Shown here: positions 27,997 to 38,233 of the stretch, in pieces
Numbering within the stretch: the first letter of the stretch is position 1
Layout: each line of letters opens with the position of its first letter
Assembly (NCBI RefSeq): GCF_002958735.1
Contig: NZ_PPGH01000038.1
Coordinates: 124,001-188,000, forward strand
DNA: 64,000 nucleotides
Direction: 5' to 3'
Origin: Chromatium okenii
GTDB lineage: Bacteria; Pseudomonadota; Gammaproteobacteria; Chromatiales; Chromatiaceae
The notes under the pieces: model-generated
What the model saw: only the letters and a program-made list of their open reading frames with translations
What the model was told of the DNA's origin: nothing
Databases searched by the model: none
Translations under genes and position numbers: made by a program

Positions 27997-28945
27997 TCAC
28001 TGCTGATTCCTCTCAAATGCTTCATACGCATTCACAATGTGCTGCACCAGCGCATGTCGCACGACATCGCGGGCATTAAAGGTAGTAAAGCTGATTCCTT
28101 TGACATCCTGAAGAATATCAACTGCTTGTCGCAAGCCAGAAAGCTGGCCACGCGGCAAATCAATTTGCGTTAAATCACCAGTAATCACTGCGGTGGAACC
28201 AAAACCCAAGCGGGTTAAAAACATCTTCATTTGTTCTGGCGTGGTGTTTTGTGCTTCATCCAAAATGACAAAAGAATGATTCAATGTCCGCCCGCGCATA
28301 AATGCCAGCGGCGCTACTTCAATCACGTTGCGTTCTAATAACTTCGTGACTTTTTCAAAGCCCAGCATTTCAAACAGTGCGTCATATAATGGGCGCAAAT
28401 AGGGATCAATTTTCTGCGCCAAATCGCCGGGCAAAAAGCCTAAACGTTCGCCAGCTTCCACTGCTGGACGCACCAATAATAAACGCCGCACCCGCTCGGT
28501 TTCCAATGCTTCAATAGCACACGCCACCGCTAAATAAGTTTTGCCAGTTCCCGCTGGGCCAACGCCAAAGTTAATGTCATGTTTTAGAATGGCGTGTAAA
28601 TACGCCTGCTGATTATCTCCACGAGCACGAATTAAACCGCGTTTGGTTTTAATCACTATTTCTGGTAATTGCGGCGCAATTTTTTCGCGTAACGTATTTG
28701 CGCCCGCAGTTTGCAATGCGAGATGAATCTGCTCTGGCGTTAATACAGTATTGGCGGTTTCGGCGTAAAGCTGCTGCAAAATTTGTTCGCCAAGTGAATT
28801 GCTGCTGCATCGCCAATTAAACGGAAACAATCGCCGCGTTGATGGATTTCAATCCAAGACTGCATTCCAGTTGGCGCAAATGTTGATCGAATTGACCACA
28901 TAAATTTGCCAAGCGGCTGTTGTCTTCAGATTGGAGTTTGAGATC
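27997..28945 (-). CDS. phoH: PhoH-like ATPase (YbeZ), N-terminus frame-broken
   Basis: The PhoH/YbeZ ATPase works with YbeY on RNA. The core is intact: [13 protein letters not shown] (Walker A), [21 protein letters not shown] and [24 protein letters not shown] (Walker B). The N-terminal region is scattered over frames. [20 protein letters not shown] is readable at about 28865-28930, then [21 protein letters not shown] needs one G near 28856 and another near 28800. No ATG was found in a usable frame, so the start is only approximate. It follows miaB directly, as in E. coli. Confidence 0.88.
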
Positions 28946-28981
28946 GCAACAGGCAATTGGGAATGTGTTGATACGGGAAGA

Positions 28982-30302
28982 TTAAACAAGCAATTGACCA
29001 CGAAGTGAATTGGGCTGGCTTTCAGTAATGGTGAGATTAACAAAGCTGCCGATTAAATCCGCGCTGCCGGTGAAATTAACCACGCGATTATTTTCAGTGC
29101 GCCCAGCCAATTGCGCGTCATCTTTGCGCGAATAACGTTCAACTAAAATGCGTTGCACCGTGCCAATCATATTGCGGCTGATGTGTTGCGCATGATGCGT
29201 GAGGCGCTGTTGCAGCCGTTCCAATCGCGCTTTTTTCTCCGCCAGCGATACGTCATCGGGCGCACTCGCGCGGGCGTTCCGGGGCGACGGCTGTAAATGA
29301 AGCTGTAGCTTTGGTCAAAACCGAGGTGATCGACCAGCGCCAGCGTTTCGGCAAATTCGGCGTCGGTTTCGCCGGGAAAGCCGACGATGAAATCGGATGA
29401 CAGGCTGATATTTGGGCGCACTTCACGTAACTGCTCGATTTTTCGGCAGTATTCCGCTGCGGTGTGTCCGCGCCGCATCGCGGTCAAAATGCGATCCGAA
29501 CCCGATTGCACTGGCAAATGCACGGCGTTCACCAGCTGCGGCACGTCCGCAAACGCAGCGATTAAACGTTCGGAAAAGGCGACAGGGTGACTGGTGGTAA
29601 ACCGAATGCGTTCGATGCCGTCAATCTGGGCAACTGCGCGAATTAACTCAGCCAAATCAAAGCGTTCGCCCGTTGCAGTGCGTCCGCGATAGGCGTTGAC
29701 GTTTTGCCCCAACAGATTGACTTCGCGCACGCCCTGCGCTGCCAACGCGGTGACTTCTGCCAGCACATCTGCGACTGGGCGGCTGATTTCACGGCCTCGG
29801 TGTAGGCACGACGCAGTAAGTGCAAAATCGCGAGCAACCTTCCATCACCGTGACCAGCGCCGACACGCCGCTGGCTTGTGCCGTCGGCAAATTGTCGAAC
29901 TTTTCAATCAGCGGAAAAGACACGTCGATTTGTGGACGGCGTTCGGCAGTCAATGCCGTCAACATTTGCGGCAAGCGATGCAGCGTTTGCGGTCCGAACA
30001 CCAGATCAACAAAGGCGCACGTTCACGAATTGCTGCGCCTTCTTGACTGGCGACGCAGCCGCCGACGCCAATCACCAGTTCTGGGCGTTCCTGTTTCCAC
30101 GGTCGCCAGCGTCCCAGTTGCGAAAACACCTTTTCGTGCGCCTTTTCTCGAATGAACAGGTGTTGAGCAGCAGCACATCGGCTTCTTCCGGCACGGCGGT
30201 CAATTCCAATCCCGCCGACTCGCGCAGCAGATCTGCGATCCGCGCCGAGTCGTAATCGTTCATTTGACAGCCGTAAGTTTGGATATAGAGCTTGCGAGAC
30301 AT
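28982..30302 (-). CDS. miaB: tRNA-2-methylthio-N6-isopentenyladenosine synthase, frame broken repeatedly
   Basis: MiaB adds a methylthio group to A37 of tRNAs by radical-SAM chemistry. Visible are [30 protein letters not shown] (first cluster), the radical-SAM motif [42 protein letters not shown] and a C-terminal TRAM part ([10 protein letters not shown]). Frames shift near 30150, 30002, 29811 (two bases) and 29270, each explained by missing bases. With these restored the protein has about 440 residues. The ATG at 30302 overlaps the opgH stop (TGATG). Confidence 0.92.
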
Positions 30303-32374
30303 CAGTTTGATTTTATTGAAGAGAGTGGTGATTCGCCATTGCTCCACAGCAGCGTGTGCAACTCATGCAGACCGTCCCTGTGCGAAATCAGCGACCGTTT
30401 TTCGCGGGTGCTCAGTCCGTTTAATCCGCCATCTTGGAGCTTGAAAATCAGCCCTTCCAGCGCATGACGCCGCCGCCGACTGGGTGCTTCATCCGGCAAT
30501 TGCGCGGCGTGGAGCGCGTAGGTGCAAGGATTGACGACGGCGCGTAACCAGAAATCGCCTTCGTTGGTCGTTGCTGGCGTTTGGGTTTGCACCAAATTTT
30601 CCTCCAGCAATTGCAACACTCGTGGCTCGCTGGTTTCCTCTGGCGTTAAAAACAATCCAGCACGTCGCGCCAAACGTCCCAGCGCAGTGCGACTGGTGAT
30701 CATCGACACTGGAATCGACAACGCCAATCCCGCCAGCACTGGCGTAAACCACCAAAAGAAATTGGGCACATAGAAATAAGTTGCTGCACCTGCGACCAAC
30801 GCAATCAACGTGTGGATGCTGTGTGCGCCGAACGCTTCGGCAAAACCGGTTTGATGATCGCCGCGTTCCTGCGTCGGCCAGCCGACCGTGGTGCGCAGCA
30901 GAATGGCTGCGACAAATTTGCTTTGAAACAGCATCAGCACTGGCGCGAGCAGCACCGAAAAGAAACTTTCAATCAAGACGCTGAGTGCCGCTTTCGGCAG
31001 ACCGCCAAAACGTCGCGCCAAGTTTGGATCAAAGGCCAACAGCACCAGTGACAACAGCTTGGGTAAAAACAGCAGCGCCAGCGTCACCCACAGGACGGTC
31101 GCCATTTCCACCGCGTAGGATTGCGGCCACACCGGCAACACGTTGTCACCAAAGAAATAAACCGGCACGGTCAAGTTGCGGAAATACGCTTCAATGCCAG
31201 TGGCAATCAGAAATAACAACCACAGCGGCGAGGCCAAATAAGACATCACGCCCATCACAAAATGGATGCGACTCATGGACTTAAAGCCATGCGCCAGCAC
31301 CAGCCGTGAATGCTGCAAATTACCCTGACACCAGCGGCGGTCGCGCTTGGCATAATCAATCAGCGTCGGCGGGATTTCCTCATAACTGCCACCGAGATCG
31401 TCGGCCAAATGCACCTTCCAACCTGCTCGCGCCAGCAACGCCGCTTCTACAAAATCGTGGCTCAAAATCTCGCCACCAAACGGCTCGTTGCCCGGTAACT
31501 GCGGCAATCCGCAATGCTCGGCAAAGGGTCGCACCCGAAGAATGGCGTTATGTCCCCAAAAATTGGCGGTGTTTTGCTGCCAATACGACAGCCCAGCGGC
31601 AAACATGCTGCCGTACAAACTGCCGGCAAATTGCAGCATTCGCGCAAACAGTGACGAGCGATTGACCGGAACTGGCGGCACCTGAATCAGCGCCACGCGA
31701 GGATCAGCTTCCATTCGCCGCACCATTTCTACCAGCGTTTCGCCAGCCATGACGCTGTCGGCATCCAGCACAATCATGTAGCGATAACGTCCGCCCCAAT
31801 TGCGGCAAAACTCCGCCAAATTGCCGCTTTTTCGCGCCGTGTTTTCGACCCGATTACGGTAAAAAATCCGTGCCGGTTCGCCCAACTCTCGCGCCCAGCG
31901 CCGCCACTGCATCTCTTCTTGCACCCAAGTATCGGGATCGCGGGTGTCGCTCAACACGAACACTTCAAATCCATCGGCCTGTCCGGTTTCTACCAGCGAC
32001 TGATAAGTTGCCCGCAGTCCGGCAAACACCCGCTCTGGGTCTTCGTTGTAAACCGGCATCACCAGCGCAGTTTTATAAGGTTCGGTCGTGTCCGCGATGA
32101 TCGGCTGCTGGCGCGATTTAACTGGCGATGCAGGCTGGCGCAGACGCCGCATGATCCGCACAAAGCCCAGCGCTGCCGTCCAAAATGAGGCGGTAATCCA
32201 CAGCATCAAAATCGCGTACAAAATCAATAGCGCCAGCTCCAACGGCGTGATGCCGCCGTCCTGAATCGCCGCCGATAACAGCGACATCGCCCCCAGCGTC
32301 GTGAGTGCCGTCAAGGAAAAGAAAATTGGGCGATGAAAATACCGCCCCAAGCGTGACAACAGGCTGGTTTTCAT
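30302..32374 (-). CDS. opgH: Glucans biosynthesis glucosyltransferase
   Basis: OpgH makes the beta-1,2 glucose backbone of osmoregulated periplasmic glucans at the inner membrane. The 690-residue protein is shorter than E. coli OpgH (847) because the long N-terminal cytosolic part is absent. It has two N-terminal membrane segments, a GT2 domain with [37 protein letters not shown] and the [10 protein letters not shown] (QxxRW-like) motif, and about five C-terminal membrane segments. The frame is intact. It ends by overlapping miaB and starts next to an unknown gene. Confidence 0.95.
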   Translation of the reverse strand: MKTSLLSRLGRYFHRPIFFSLTALTTLGAMSLLSAAIQDGGITPLELALLILYAILMLWITASFWTAALGFVRIMRRLRQPASPVKSRQQPIIADTTEPYKTALVMPVYNEDPERVFAGLRATYQSLVETGQADGFEVFVLSDTRDPDTWVQEEMQWRRWARELGEPARIFYRNRVENTARKSGNLAEFCRNWGGRYRYMIVLDADSVMAGETLVEMVRRMEADPRVALIQVPPVPVNRSSLFARMLQFAGSLYGSMFAAGLSYWQQNTANFWGHNAILRVRPFAEHCGLPQLPGNEPFGGEILSHDFVEAALLARAGWKVHLADDLGGSYEEIPPTLIDYAKRDRRWCQGNLQHSRLVLAHGFKSMSRIHFVMGVMSYLASPLWLLFLIATGIEAYFRNLTVPVYFFGDNVLPVWPQSYAVEMATVLWVTLALLFLPKLLSLVLLAFDPNLARRFGGLPKAALSVLIESFFSVLLAPVLMLFQSKFVAAILLRTTVGWPTQERGDHQTGFAEAFGAHSIHTLIALVAGAATYFYVPNFFWWFTPVLAGLALSIPVSMITSRTALGRLARRAGLFLTPEETSEPRVLQLLEENLVQTQTPATTNEGDFWLRAVVNPCTYALHAAQLPDEAPSRRRRHALEGLIFKLQDGGLNGLSTREKRSLISHRDGLHELHTLLWSNGESPLSSIKSN

Positions 32375-32892
32375 TAGGTTTTACGGGTCTCAGGCTGACA
32401 AAAGAAACGGCAAATTGCGCCGGAAATGCGTCGCCGCGAACGTTGGCAACACAAATCAATCGTACTGGTGTGCATTGCCAACGGCGCGAACGGCGGCACG
32501 GCGACGCGATGACAACCGCGCAGCACTGCCGCAAAGCCCGGATCAGCGCGTTCGGCAGTAGAGGTCGTGACCCAACGCGCTGTCCACCCGGGCACTTCGC
32601 CACCGAGCACTGCCGCTCGCGCTGCCGCCAAGGTGTTGGCATCACTATCGCTGCCCAATTCCGCCAGCAGCCAATCATCCAGCAGCACCAGCGTTTCCTC
32701 AATCGCCGCTTCAATCGCATCTTCCAACATGGTGACTGCGGCGCGAGCAGTCACGCGCCGCTGCACCTGCTCGCTCAGTTGCGCGATTTCGGTCGTGTCG
32801 GTAACGCCCAGCGCGTTGAGATACGCCGCGAGGCGCTGGGTAATCAACGACCAATCAGCGGGCGTGTTGTCACGCTCAAAAGGAGTGGACAT
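32374..32892 (-). CDS. Unknown protein between opgG and opgH
   Basis: The product has about 172 residues and no signal peptide. It is mostly helical for 100 residues (WSLITQRLAAYLNALGVTDTTEIAQLSEQVQRR, AAVTMLEDAIEAAIEETLVLLDDWLLAEL), then a Cys/Arg-rich end (DLCCQRSRRRISGAICRFFC) that may be off frame. It starts 5 bp after the opgG stop and its last base overlaps the opgH start. It could stand in for the missing N-terminal cytosolic domain of OpgH. I do not recognise a family. Confidence 0.6.
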   Translation of the reverse strand: MSTPFERDNTPADWSLITQRLAAYLNALGVTDTTEIAQLSEQVQRRVTARAAVTMLEDAIEAAIEETLVLLDDWLLAELGSDSDANTLAAARAAVLGGEVPGWTARWVTTSTAERADPGFAAVLRGCHRVAVPPFAPLAMHTSTIDLCCQRSRRRISGAICRFFCQPETRKT

Positions 32893-32897
32893 CGCTT

Positions 32898-34448
32898 TTA
32901 CTCGCGCACCCATCGGAAGCTCCATGTCTCACTTAATACATCGTCACCATTACGCAAAAAGGCGCGTAAATCCGCTGCGGTATTGCCGTTGGGCGTCAGC
33001 TCAAAAAACAGCCGCCAGCCTTTGCCTTCAGGATTGGCTTGCACAATCGGTTTGGATAATTGCCCGGAAGTGGTGAAGACCAGTGCTTCCACTGGCGTTG
33101 CAGGATCGAGTTTTGCCAGCGTTTCGCCAGTAAAATCAACGACAAATTTGCGTTTATTTGGATCGAGAATATCGGTACCACCAGCACCAATGCGGGTCGA
33201 ACTCACGCGCCCGCCGAGCATCGCTGCTTCAGGGTCTTTGGTGAATCGCAGCCGATACGCAAAATTCAATTCCTGCCCCGCAGCAGTTGGGCGCTCTGGA
33301 ATCCAATACGCGCCGATGTTGTCGTAACGCTCCGCATTGCTTGGAATTTCTACCAATTCAACCACACCTTTTCCCCAATTGCCCTGCGGCTCCACTACTG
33401 CGCTGGGTCGATTGTGATAGTGCGCTTCTAAATCTTCGTAATTATGAAAATTACGATCACGTTGCAGCAGCGCAAAAGAACGCGGATTTTCTACCTGAAA
33501 ATTGCTCACCCGCAAACCAATTGGATTCACCAATGGACGCCAAATGCGTTCGCCATAACTGGTTTCAATTAACAAGCCATCAGAATCGTGCACTTCCGGG
33601 CGAAAATCATCAATGAAACGATCGGTATCTTCACCATGAAAAAACATGCTCGTTAATGGCGCAATCCCCAGCTTTTGTACCGATTTGCGGAAAAACAACT
33701 TCGCTTTAACATCAATTACTGTTTCAACGCCGGGGTGAATGATGAATTGATATGCACCCGTCACACTATCGCTATCGAGCAAGCCATAAAGCGTGATTGA
33801 TTTCGCATCTGGGGTTGGGCGATGAATCCAGAATTCACGAAATACAGGGAATTCTTCGCGGCTCGGTAATCCAGTATCAATTGCCAAACCACGCGCTGAT
33901 AAACCGTAATTCAGGTCTTTACCAAGGGCGCGGAAATAACTTGCACCTTGAAACACGGCAAGATCATCAAAAATATCTGGACGATTAAGCGGATACATTA
34001 AACGCAATCCGGCATAACCGAGGTCTCCGGGCATGTCATCAGGCACCAGATTTTTGCCGTAATTAAATAAATCGTGTTCAAAAATGGCGGGCGCTGCCTG
34101 TCCATTATCATCAATGAAATTGATTGTCACCCGATCTTGAGAGAGAAAGCCGCGATGAAAAAAGTTGACCTGAAACGGTAAACCTTCATTGCGCCAAAAG
34201 TTGCGGGCGGGATTAAAACGAATGTCGCGGTAATGGTCGTAATCCAAATTGGCCAAATAATGCGGCAATTCTGGACGATCTGGTTCATAAGGCGTTTGTG
34301 CTAATTCCGCAGCACGCTGCGCCACATTCGCAAGACTAAATTCAGTGGTCGCAGTATTTTGTGCTGCATCTTCGGTATCTGCCCACACGTTACTCATGAG
34401 TGCGACAGCCAAGCTCAGAGGAATGAATCCAACAATTCGGGGAATCAT
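32898..34448 (-). CDS. opgG: Periplasmic glucan biosynthesis protein
   Basis: OpgG works with OpgH in forming branched periplasmic glucans. The 516-residue protein has a signal peptide (MIPRIVGFIPLSLAVALMSNVWA). Family landmarks include YDHYRDIRFNP, FEVNFFHRG-like FQVNFFHRGF, GYAGLRLMYPLN, FQGASYFRALG, YGLSARGLAIDT, SMFFHGEDTDRF and SFALLQRDR. The frame is complete. It leads the opgG-orf-opgH-miaB-phoH-ybeY-corC run, with short gaps throughout. Confidence 0.96.
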   Translation of the reverse strand: MIPRIVGFIPLSLAVALMSNVWADTEDAAQNTATTEFSLANVAQRAAELAQTPYEPDRPELPHYLANLDYDHYRDIRFNPARNFWRNEGLPFQVNFFHRGFLSQDRVTINFIDDNGQAAPAIFEHDLFNYGKNLVPDDMPGDLGYAGLRLMYPLNRPDIFDDLAVFQGASYFRALGKDLNYGLSARGLAIDTGLPSREEFPVFREFWIHRPTPDAKSITLYGLLDSDSVTGAYQFIIHPGVETVIDVKAKLFFRKSVQKLGIAPLTSMFFHGEDTDRFIDDFRPEVHDSDGLLIETSYGERIWRPLVNPIGLRVSNFQVENPRSFALLQRDRNFHNYEDLEAHYHNRPSAVVEPQGNWGKGVVELVEIPSNAERYDNIGAYWIPERPTAAGQELNFAYRLRFTKDPEAAMLGGRVSSTRIGAGGTDILDPNKRKFVVDFTGETLAKLDPATPVEALVFTTSGQLSKPIVQANPEGKGWRLFFELTPNGNTAADLRAFLRNGDDVLSETWSFRWVRE

Positions 34449-34804
34449 GGTGATAAAAATCTCAAAGTAATGACGAATAGAGTTGACACGCTGTTAATCC
34501 AGCGAATGGCGATCACGGTGAACACCCATTGAAACTAGGCAGAGGAACCGTCGTTTGAATCTTTTACAATCATAATCAGGTTTAAGCCGGAGCGCATCAT
34601 GGCGATAACGGCATTCCGCATTTAACACAACTGCGCGTCATTTCCGCGACATGCCACCAGCTCGCGCTTGTCGTGAACCTTGCACAAATAATCCGGTCTT
34701 ACCGATTAAGTCTTTCATAATCCACATTTTATTTGCTGGCATTGAATGTGCTTGAAATCAAAGCATTGCACGATGCCGTGCACTCTCATGTTCTGGAACG
34801 CGCC
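34449..34804. other. Divergent promoter region between opgG and nifV
   Basis: This 356-bp gap has no convincing gene. It contains the sigma54-type promoter at 34737-34753 for nifV. No perfect TGT-N10-ACA NifA site was seen. A TGT...ACA pair at 34669-34686 has 12 bases between the halves. A TTGACA at 34483-34488 lies on the plus strand but leads to no gene. Confidence 0.5.
34737..34753 (+). promoter_or_regulatory. Sigma54-type -24/-12 promoter
   Basis: TGGCATTGAATGTGCTT matches the sigma54 consensus TGGCAC-N5-TTGC(A/T): GG at 34738-34739, GC at 34750-34751, with exactly 10 bases between. Transcription should start near 34763, about 40 bp before the nifV ATG. nif operons use sigma54 with the activator NifA. 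Confidence 0.7.
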
Positions 34805-35863
34805 ATGACAACACCGATCACGATTAACGACACCACGCTGCGCGACGGCGAACAATCCGCTGGCGTGGCATTTTCACTGGAGGAAAAACTGGCAATTGCA
34901 CAGGGACTTGCTGCGCTCGGTGTGCCGGAATTGGAAATCGGCATTCCAGCGATGGGCGAAGAAGAACGCGAATCCATTCGCGCTGTGGTTGCGCTCCAGT
35001 TACCAGCGCGGCTGATGGTGTGGACGCGCATGTTGCCGAATGACATCGCGCAGTGCGGCGGACTTGGTGTTGATTTTGTTGATTTATCTATTCCGATGTC
35101 CGATCAGCAAATTGCCCGCAAACTCGGCAAAGATCGGGATTGGGTGCTGGCGCAGATTCGTCGCCAAGTGCGCGTGGCGCAGGATTTAGGTCTGGAAGTG
35201 TGCGTTGGCGCAGAAGATGCGTCTCGCGCTGATCCCGAATTTCTGTGGCGAGCGGCAGAAGCAGCGCAGGATGCAGGAGCGCGGCGGTTTCGGTTTGCGG
35301 ACACAGTCGGCGTTCTCGATCCATTCGGCGTGTTTGAGCGCATTCGTGATTTACGCGCCATCGTAGATTTGGAAATCGAAATGCACGCCCACGACGATCT
35401 CGGTTTGGCGACGGCGAACAGTTTGGCCGCAGTGCGTGGCGGCGCGACGCATGTCAACACGACAGTGCACGGTCTCGGCGAACGCGCTGGCAATGCTGCG
35501 CTGGAAGAAGTCGTGATGGCATTGCGGCATATTCATCAGTGCGATTGCGGCATTGATTTGAAACATTTTGACGGATTATCGCGGCTGGTTGCTCGCGCCT
35601 CCGGCAAACCGGTCGCGTGGCATAAAAGTTTAGTCGGCGCTGGCGCGTTCACCCACGAGGCCGGCATTCACATCGACGGTTTATTGAAAGACCCGCTGAA
35701 TTATCAAGGCGTTGATCCCGCTGATGTCGGGCGACGGCATCGGCTGGTGCTGGGCAAACATTCCGGCACTCACGCAGTGCGGCAGGTATACGCCGAGCAA
35801 TTGCGGTTTGCGCTCGATCAAACGCAGGCCGAACAGGTGTTGCCGCTGGTGCGCGGTTTGTGA
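34805..35863 (+). CDS. nifV: Homocitrate synthase
   Basis: NifV condenses acetyl-CoA with 2-oxoglutarate to give homocitrate, a ligand of the nitrogenase FeMo cofactor. The DRE-TIM signature [17 protein letters not shown] and the second motif [20 protein letters not shown] are intact. [18 protein letters not shown] and [12 protein letters not shown] follow. The ATG at 34805 fits the family and lies 50 bp after the sigma54 promoter. The stop at 35863 may come from a missing G: in the next frame the sequence goes on as [20 protein letters not shown], a normal NifV end, to about 35945. Confidence 0.93.
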   Translation: MTTPITINDTTLRDGEQSAGVAFSLEEKLAIAQGLAALGVPELEIGIPAMGEEERESIRAVVALQLPARLMVWTRMLPNDIAQCGGLGVDFVDLSIPMSDQQIARKLGKDRDWVLAQIRRQVRVAQDLGLEVCVGAEDASRADPEFLWRAAEAAQDAGARRFRFADTVGVLDPFGVFERIRDLRAIVDLEIEMHAHDDLGLATANSLAAVRGGATHVNTTVHGLGERAGNAALEEVVMALRHIHQCDCGIDLKHFDGLSRLVARASGKPVAWHKSLVGAGAFTHEAGIHIDGLLKDPLNYQGVDPADVGRRHRLVLGKHSGTHAVRQVYAEQLRFALDQTQAEQVLPLVRGL

Positions 35864-35956
35864 CTGCCACCAAACGCTCGCCGGAACCGCTTGATTTGCG
35901 CCGTTTTCTGTCGGAAATCGGTTCCGCAAGCGGCACTGCTGCAATAGGACAAAGCG

Positions 35957-36503
35957 ATGGATTTTTTCGATTTCAGCGCCGAACCACTGTATTTCGATGA
36001 GCCAGTCAGTTCGGCAGTGGACGCGCTGTTGCACGAAGCAGCGGCGCAATACGGCGAAGCTGGCGCGGAGCTGCTGCTATTACGCGCTTATTTTTACGAG
36101 CCAGAGCATTTGACGGTGCTCGTCGCGCTGTATCGCTATTTTTATTATCAGCAGCGGTATCAAGACGCGCTGCGCGTCGCCGAGCGAGCAATTGCGCTCA
36201 GTTTGGCGCAGCTCAATTTGCCCCCGGACTGGCAGGAATTGACCGAGCGGGAAATCACGCAAGCAGCAGCACAATCAATGACCTTGACGCGCTTTGTGTT
36301 GCTGGCGCTGAAAGGTGCGAGTTATTTGCTGCTGCGGCTGGGCGATGCAGAAAATGCGCTGGCGCGATTGGAAAAACTGGCTGAATTGGATACGAAGCAA
36401 CGGCTGGGAATTACCGAATTGTTGACGCTGGCGCGGCGCAGTGACGGAAGCTGCGGTCGCACAGGTCGGCGGCAATGTGCATTTTTTGAAACCAAAAACT
36501 TAA
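35957..36503 (+). CDS. TPR-like protein in nif operon, frame broken once
   Basis: The protein of about 181 residues has TPR-like helices: ELLLLRAYFYEPEHLTVLVALYRYFYYQQRYQDALRVAERAI and LLRLGDAENALARLEKLAELD. Near 36442 one base is missing; the next frame reads VTEAAVAQVGGNVHFLKPKT and stops at 36503, a more natural end than the long tail of the first frame. Small TPR genes of this kind occur beside nifV and nifW in some gammaproteobacteria. A scaffold role in cofactor assembly is only a guess. Confidence 0.7.
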
Positions 36504-36540
36504 CCATGGCAGTAAATGATTGCTGCTGGAGGATCAACCG

Positions 36541-36869
36541 ATGATTAACGATGATTTGCAAGTGATTTAGCCGAACTCGCCAGCGCCGAGGAGTTTCTGG
36601 ACTATTTTGGAATTGCGTTTGATCCGGCAGTAGTGCAAGTCAATCGGCTGCATATTTTGCAGCGTTTTCACGACTATTTGGCGCAAATCAGCGCAGCGCC
36701 AGCGGCGACGCAATATGCTGATTGTCTCCAGCGGGCGTATCAGGATTTTTTAACTTCCGACGCTGTGACCGAAAAAGTGTTTCGCGTGTTTCATCTGCAT
36801 CAACCGCGCTCGGTCGCCGTGCCGTTGAGCGCATTAACGCAACAGGTGTGTCATGCGCCCACGTTATGA
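36541..36869 (+). CDS. nifW: Nitrogenase-stabilising protein NifW, frame broken at start
   Basis: NifW helps protect or assemble the MoFe protein of nitrogenase. After an ATG at 36541 (MINDDLQ) one base is missing at about 36561. The next frame reads DLAELASAEEFLDYFGIAFDP, then VNRLHILQRFHDYL and VTEKVFRVFHLHQPRSVAVPL, which is the NifW pattern. About 109 residues in all, the usual size. Its end overlaps the nifZ start by 17 bp. Confidence 0.9.
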
Positions 36870-37323
36870 ATTTGGCGCGGCAGTGCGCGTGATTCGCAAT
36901 GTGCGCAACGATGGAACCTATCCGGGCGAAGCGACTGGAACGCTCCTGATTCGGCGCGGCAGCGTCGGTTACGTGCGTGATGTCGGCACTTTTTTACAAG
37001 ATCAGATCATTTATACCGTGCATTTTCTCGAAGCCGACCGCGTAGTCGGATGTCGAGAAGAAGAGCTGCAACCCGCTGAAGCGCCGTGGACTCCCAGCCG
37101 TTTTGAATCCCGTGACCGCGTGGCAACGCGATTACCGCTGGGCATTCAAGGGCGCGAGCTGGTCGCAGCGGGCGAAATCGGTGAGGTGCTGCGCGTGATT
37201 CGGGATGCGGAAGATGGCGTGACCTATCATGTTCATTTTTCCGACCGCAACACGCTGATTGTGCCGGAAACTGCGCTGATGGAAGCGACTGCGCCAGACG
37301 CAGTCAATGCTGACATCAGTTAA
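36853..37323 (+). CDS. nifZ: Nitrogenase assembly protein NifZ
   Basis: NifZ takes part in P-cluster maturation of the MoFe protein. The 156-residue protein is intact: RYEFGAAVRVIRNVRNDGTYPGE, RRGSVGYVRDVGTFLQDQIIYTVHFL and VGCREEELQPA are hallmark segments. The C-terminal half repeats the fold in weaker form (RVATRLPLGIQGRELVAAGEIGEVLRVI). It starts within the end of nifW, so the two are coupled. Confidence 0.96.
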   Translation: MRPRYEFGAAVRVIRNVRNDGTYPGEATGTLLIRRGSVGYVRDVGTFLQDQIIYTVHFLEADRVVGCREEELQPAEAPWTPSRFESRDRVATRLPLGIQGRELVAAGEIGEVLRVIRDAEDGVTYHVHFSDRNTLIVPETALMEATAPDAVNADIS

Positions 37324-37344
37324 TTACTTGTTTTGAGAAGAGTT

Positions 37345-38184
37345 ATGTCCTGTCCTGAATGGCGTTATCACCTGCTGCGGGCAGCCAGCGAGCGATTTCA
37401 AACTGCACCCGCGCTCTCGATGCCGAACGTTTGGCAGGTCGAACGCTTGGCTCGAAAAACATTAGCGTTGGAAAATCAAGTACTTGCCACGCAGAAGCGC
37501 GAGACACGCAGATTCCAGAATCGCAACTCGCTGCGGCAGTGGCAGCGATTCGGCAACGTTATGACGACGATGAGGCGTTTCTCGAGCGACTTAGAAAACA
37601 ATGGTTTAGATGAAAATACGCTGCAACTGGCGTTGCGGCGGGAATTAATTTTCGATGCCGTGATGCAGCAAGTGGGTGCTCGCGCCGAGGCAATCACAGC
37701 AGTGGATGAACAACTATTTTATGAATTGCAGCGCGACCGTTTTGCGCGTCCAGAGCGGCGCACGGCGCGGCATATTTTGCTGACGATTAATGCAGAGTTT
37801 GCAGAAAATCAACGGGATGTGGCGCTGGAACGAATTGAACGCATCGCCGCGCAGTTGCAAGGACAAGTTGAACAGTTTGGAACCCTTGCCAGCCAACATT
37901 CGGAATGTCCAACGGCAATGCAGCAAGGGCAATTAGGAACGCTGCCACGCGGTCAACTGTATCCGGCATTGGATGCAGCGTTATTTGCGCTGGCGGAAGG
38001 CGAAATCAGTGGCGTCGTAGAATCTGAATTGGGCTTTCATCTATTGCTATGTGAACAGATTGAGCCTGCGGAGTTAATGACGTTTGCGCAGGTGCAACCC
38101 CAAATTCATGTGCTATTACAAACGCGACGGCAGCGTGAATATCAAAAAAGTTGGCTGGCGCAATTATCTGAAACTAAAGCATAA
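37345..38184 (+). CDS. nifM: NifM peptidyl-prolyl isomerase, local frame slips
   Basis: NifM is a parvulin-type isomerase needed for the nitrogenase Fe protein NifH to mature. It starts SCPEWRYHLLRAASERFQ. Between about 37480 and 37600 the conserved part is in another frame: AEARDTQIPESQLAAAVAAI then RQRYDDDEAFLERLR. It returns at NNGLDENTLQLALRREL. The parvulin domain is intact (ARHILLTINAEFAE, FGTLASQHSECPT, LGTLPRGQLYPALDAALFAL, ESELGFHLLLCEQIEP). It closes the nif run and is followed by a hairpin. Confidence 0.92.
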   Translation: MSCPEWRYHLLRAASERFQTAPALSMPNVWQVERLARKTLALENQVLATQKRETRRFQNRNSLRQWQRFGNVMTTMRRFSSDLENNGLDENTLQLALRRELIFDAVMQQVGARAEAITAVDEQLFYELQRDRFARPERRTARHILLTINAEFAENQRDVALERIERIAAQLQGQVEQFGTLASQHSECPTAMQQGQLGTLPRGQLYPALDAALFALAEGEISGVVESELGFHLLLCEQIEPAELMTFAQVQPQIHVLLQTRRQREYQKSWLAQLSETKA

Positions 38185-38195
38185 AACGCAAAAAT

Positions 38196-38218
38196 AGACT
38201 GTGGCAAAACCACAGTCT
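38196..38218. terminator. Hairpin between convergent genes
   Basis: AGACTGTGG-CAAAA-CCACAGTCT is a perfect 9-bp stem between the ends of nifM and the hemerythrin-like gene. There is no long T run on the plus side. On the minus side TTTTGCGTTTTAT follows a few bases later. It may stop both genes. Confidence 0.65.
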
Positions 38219-38233
38219 GACTGCGGTCTTTCA

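Noticed and set aside
32305..33327. 340-codon open frame on the plus strand
   Set aside because: It runs antisense to the opgH start, the middle gene and opgG, and reads as low-complexity Arg/Ser sequence.
34669..34686. TGT...ACA as a NifA upstream activator site
   Set aside because: The gap is 12 bases, not 10, and no second copy was seen.
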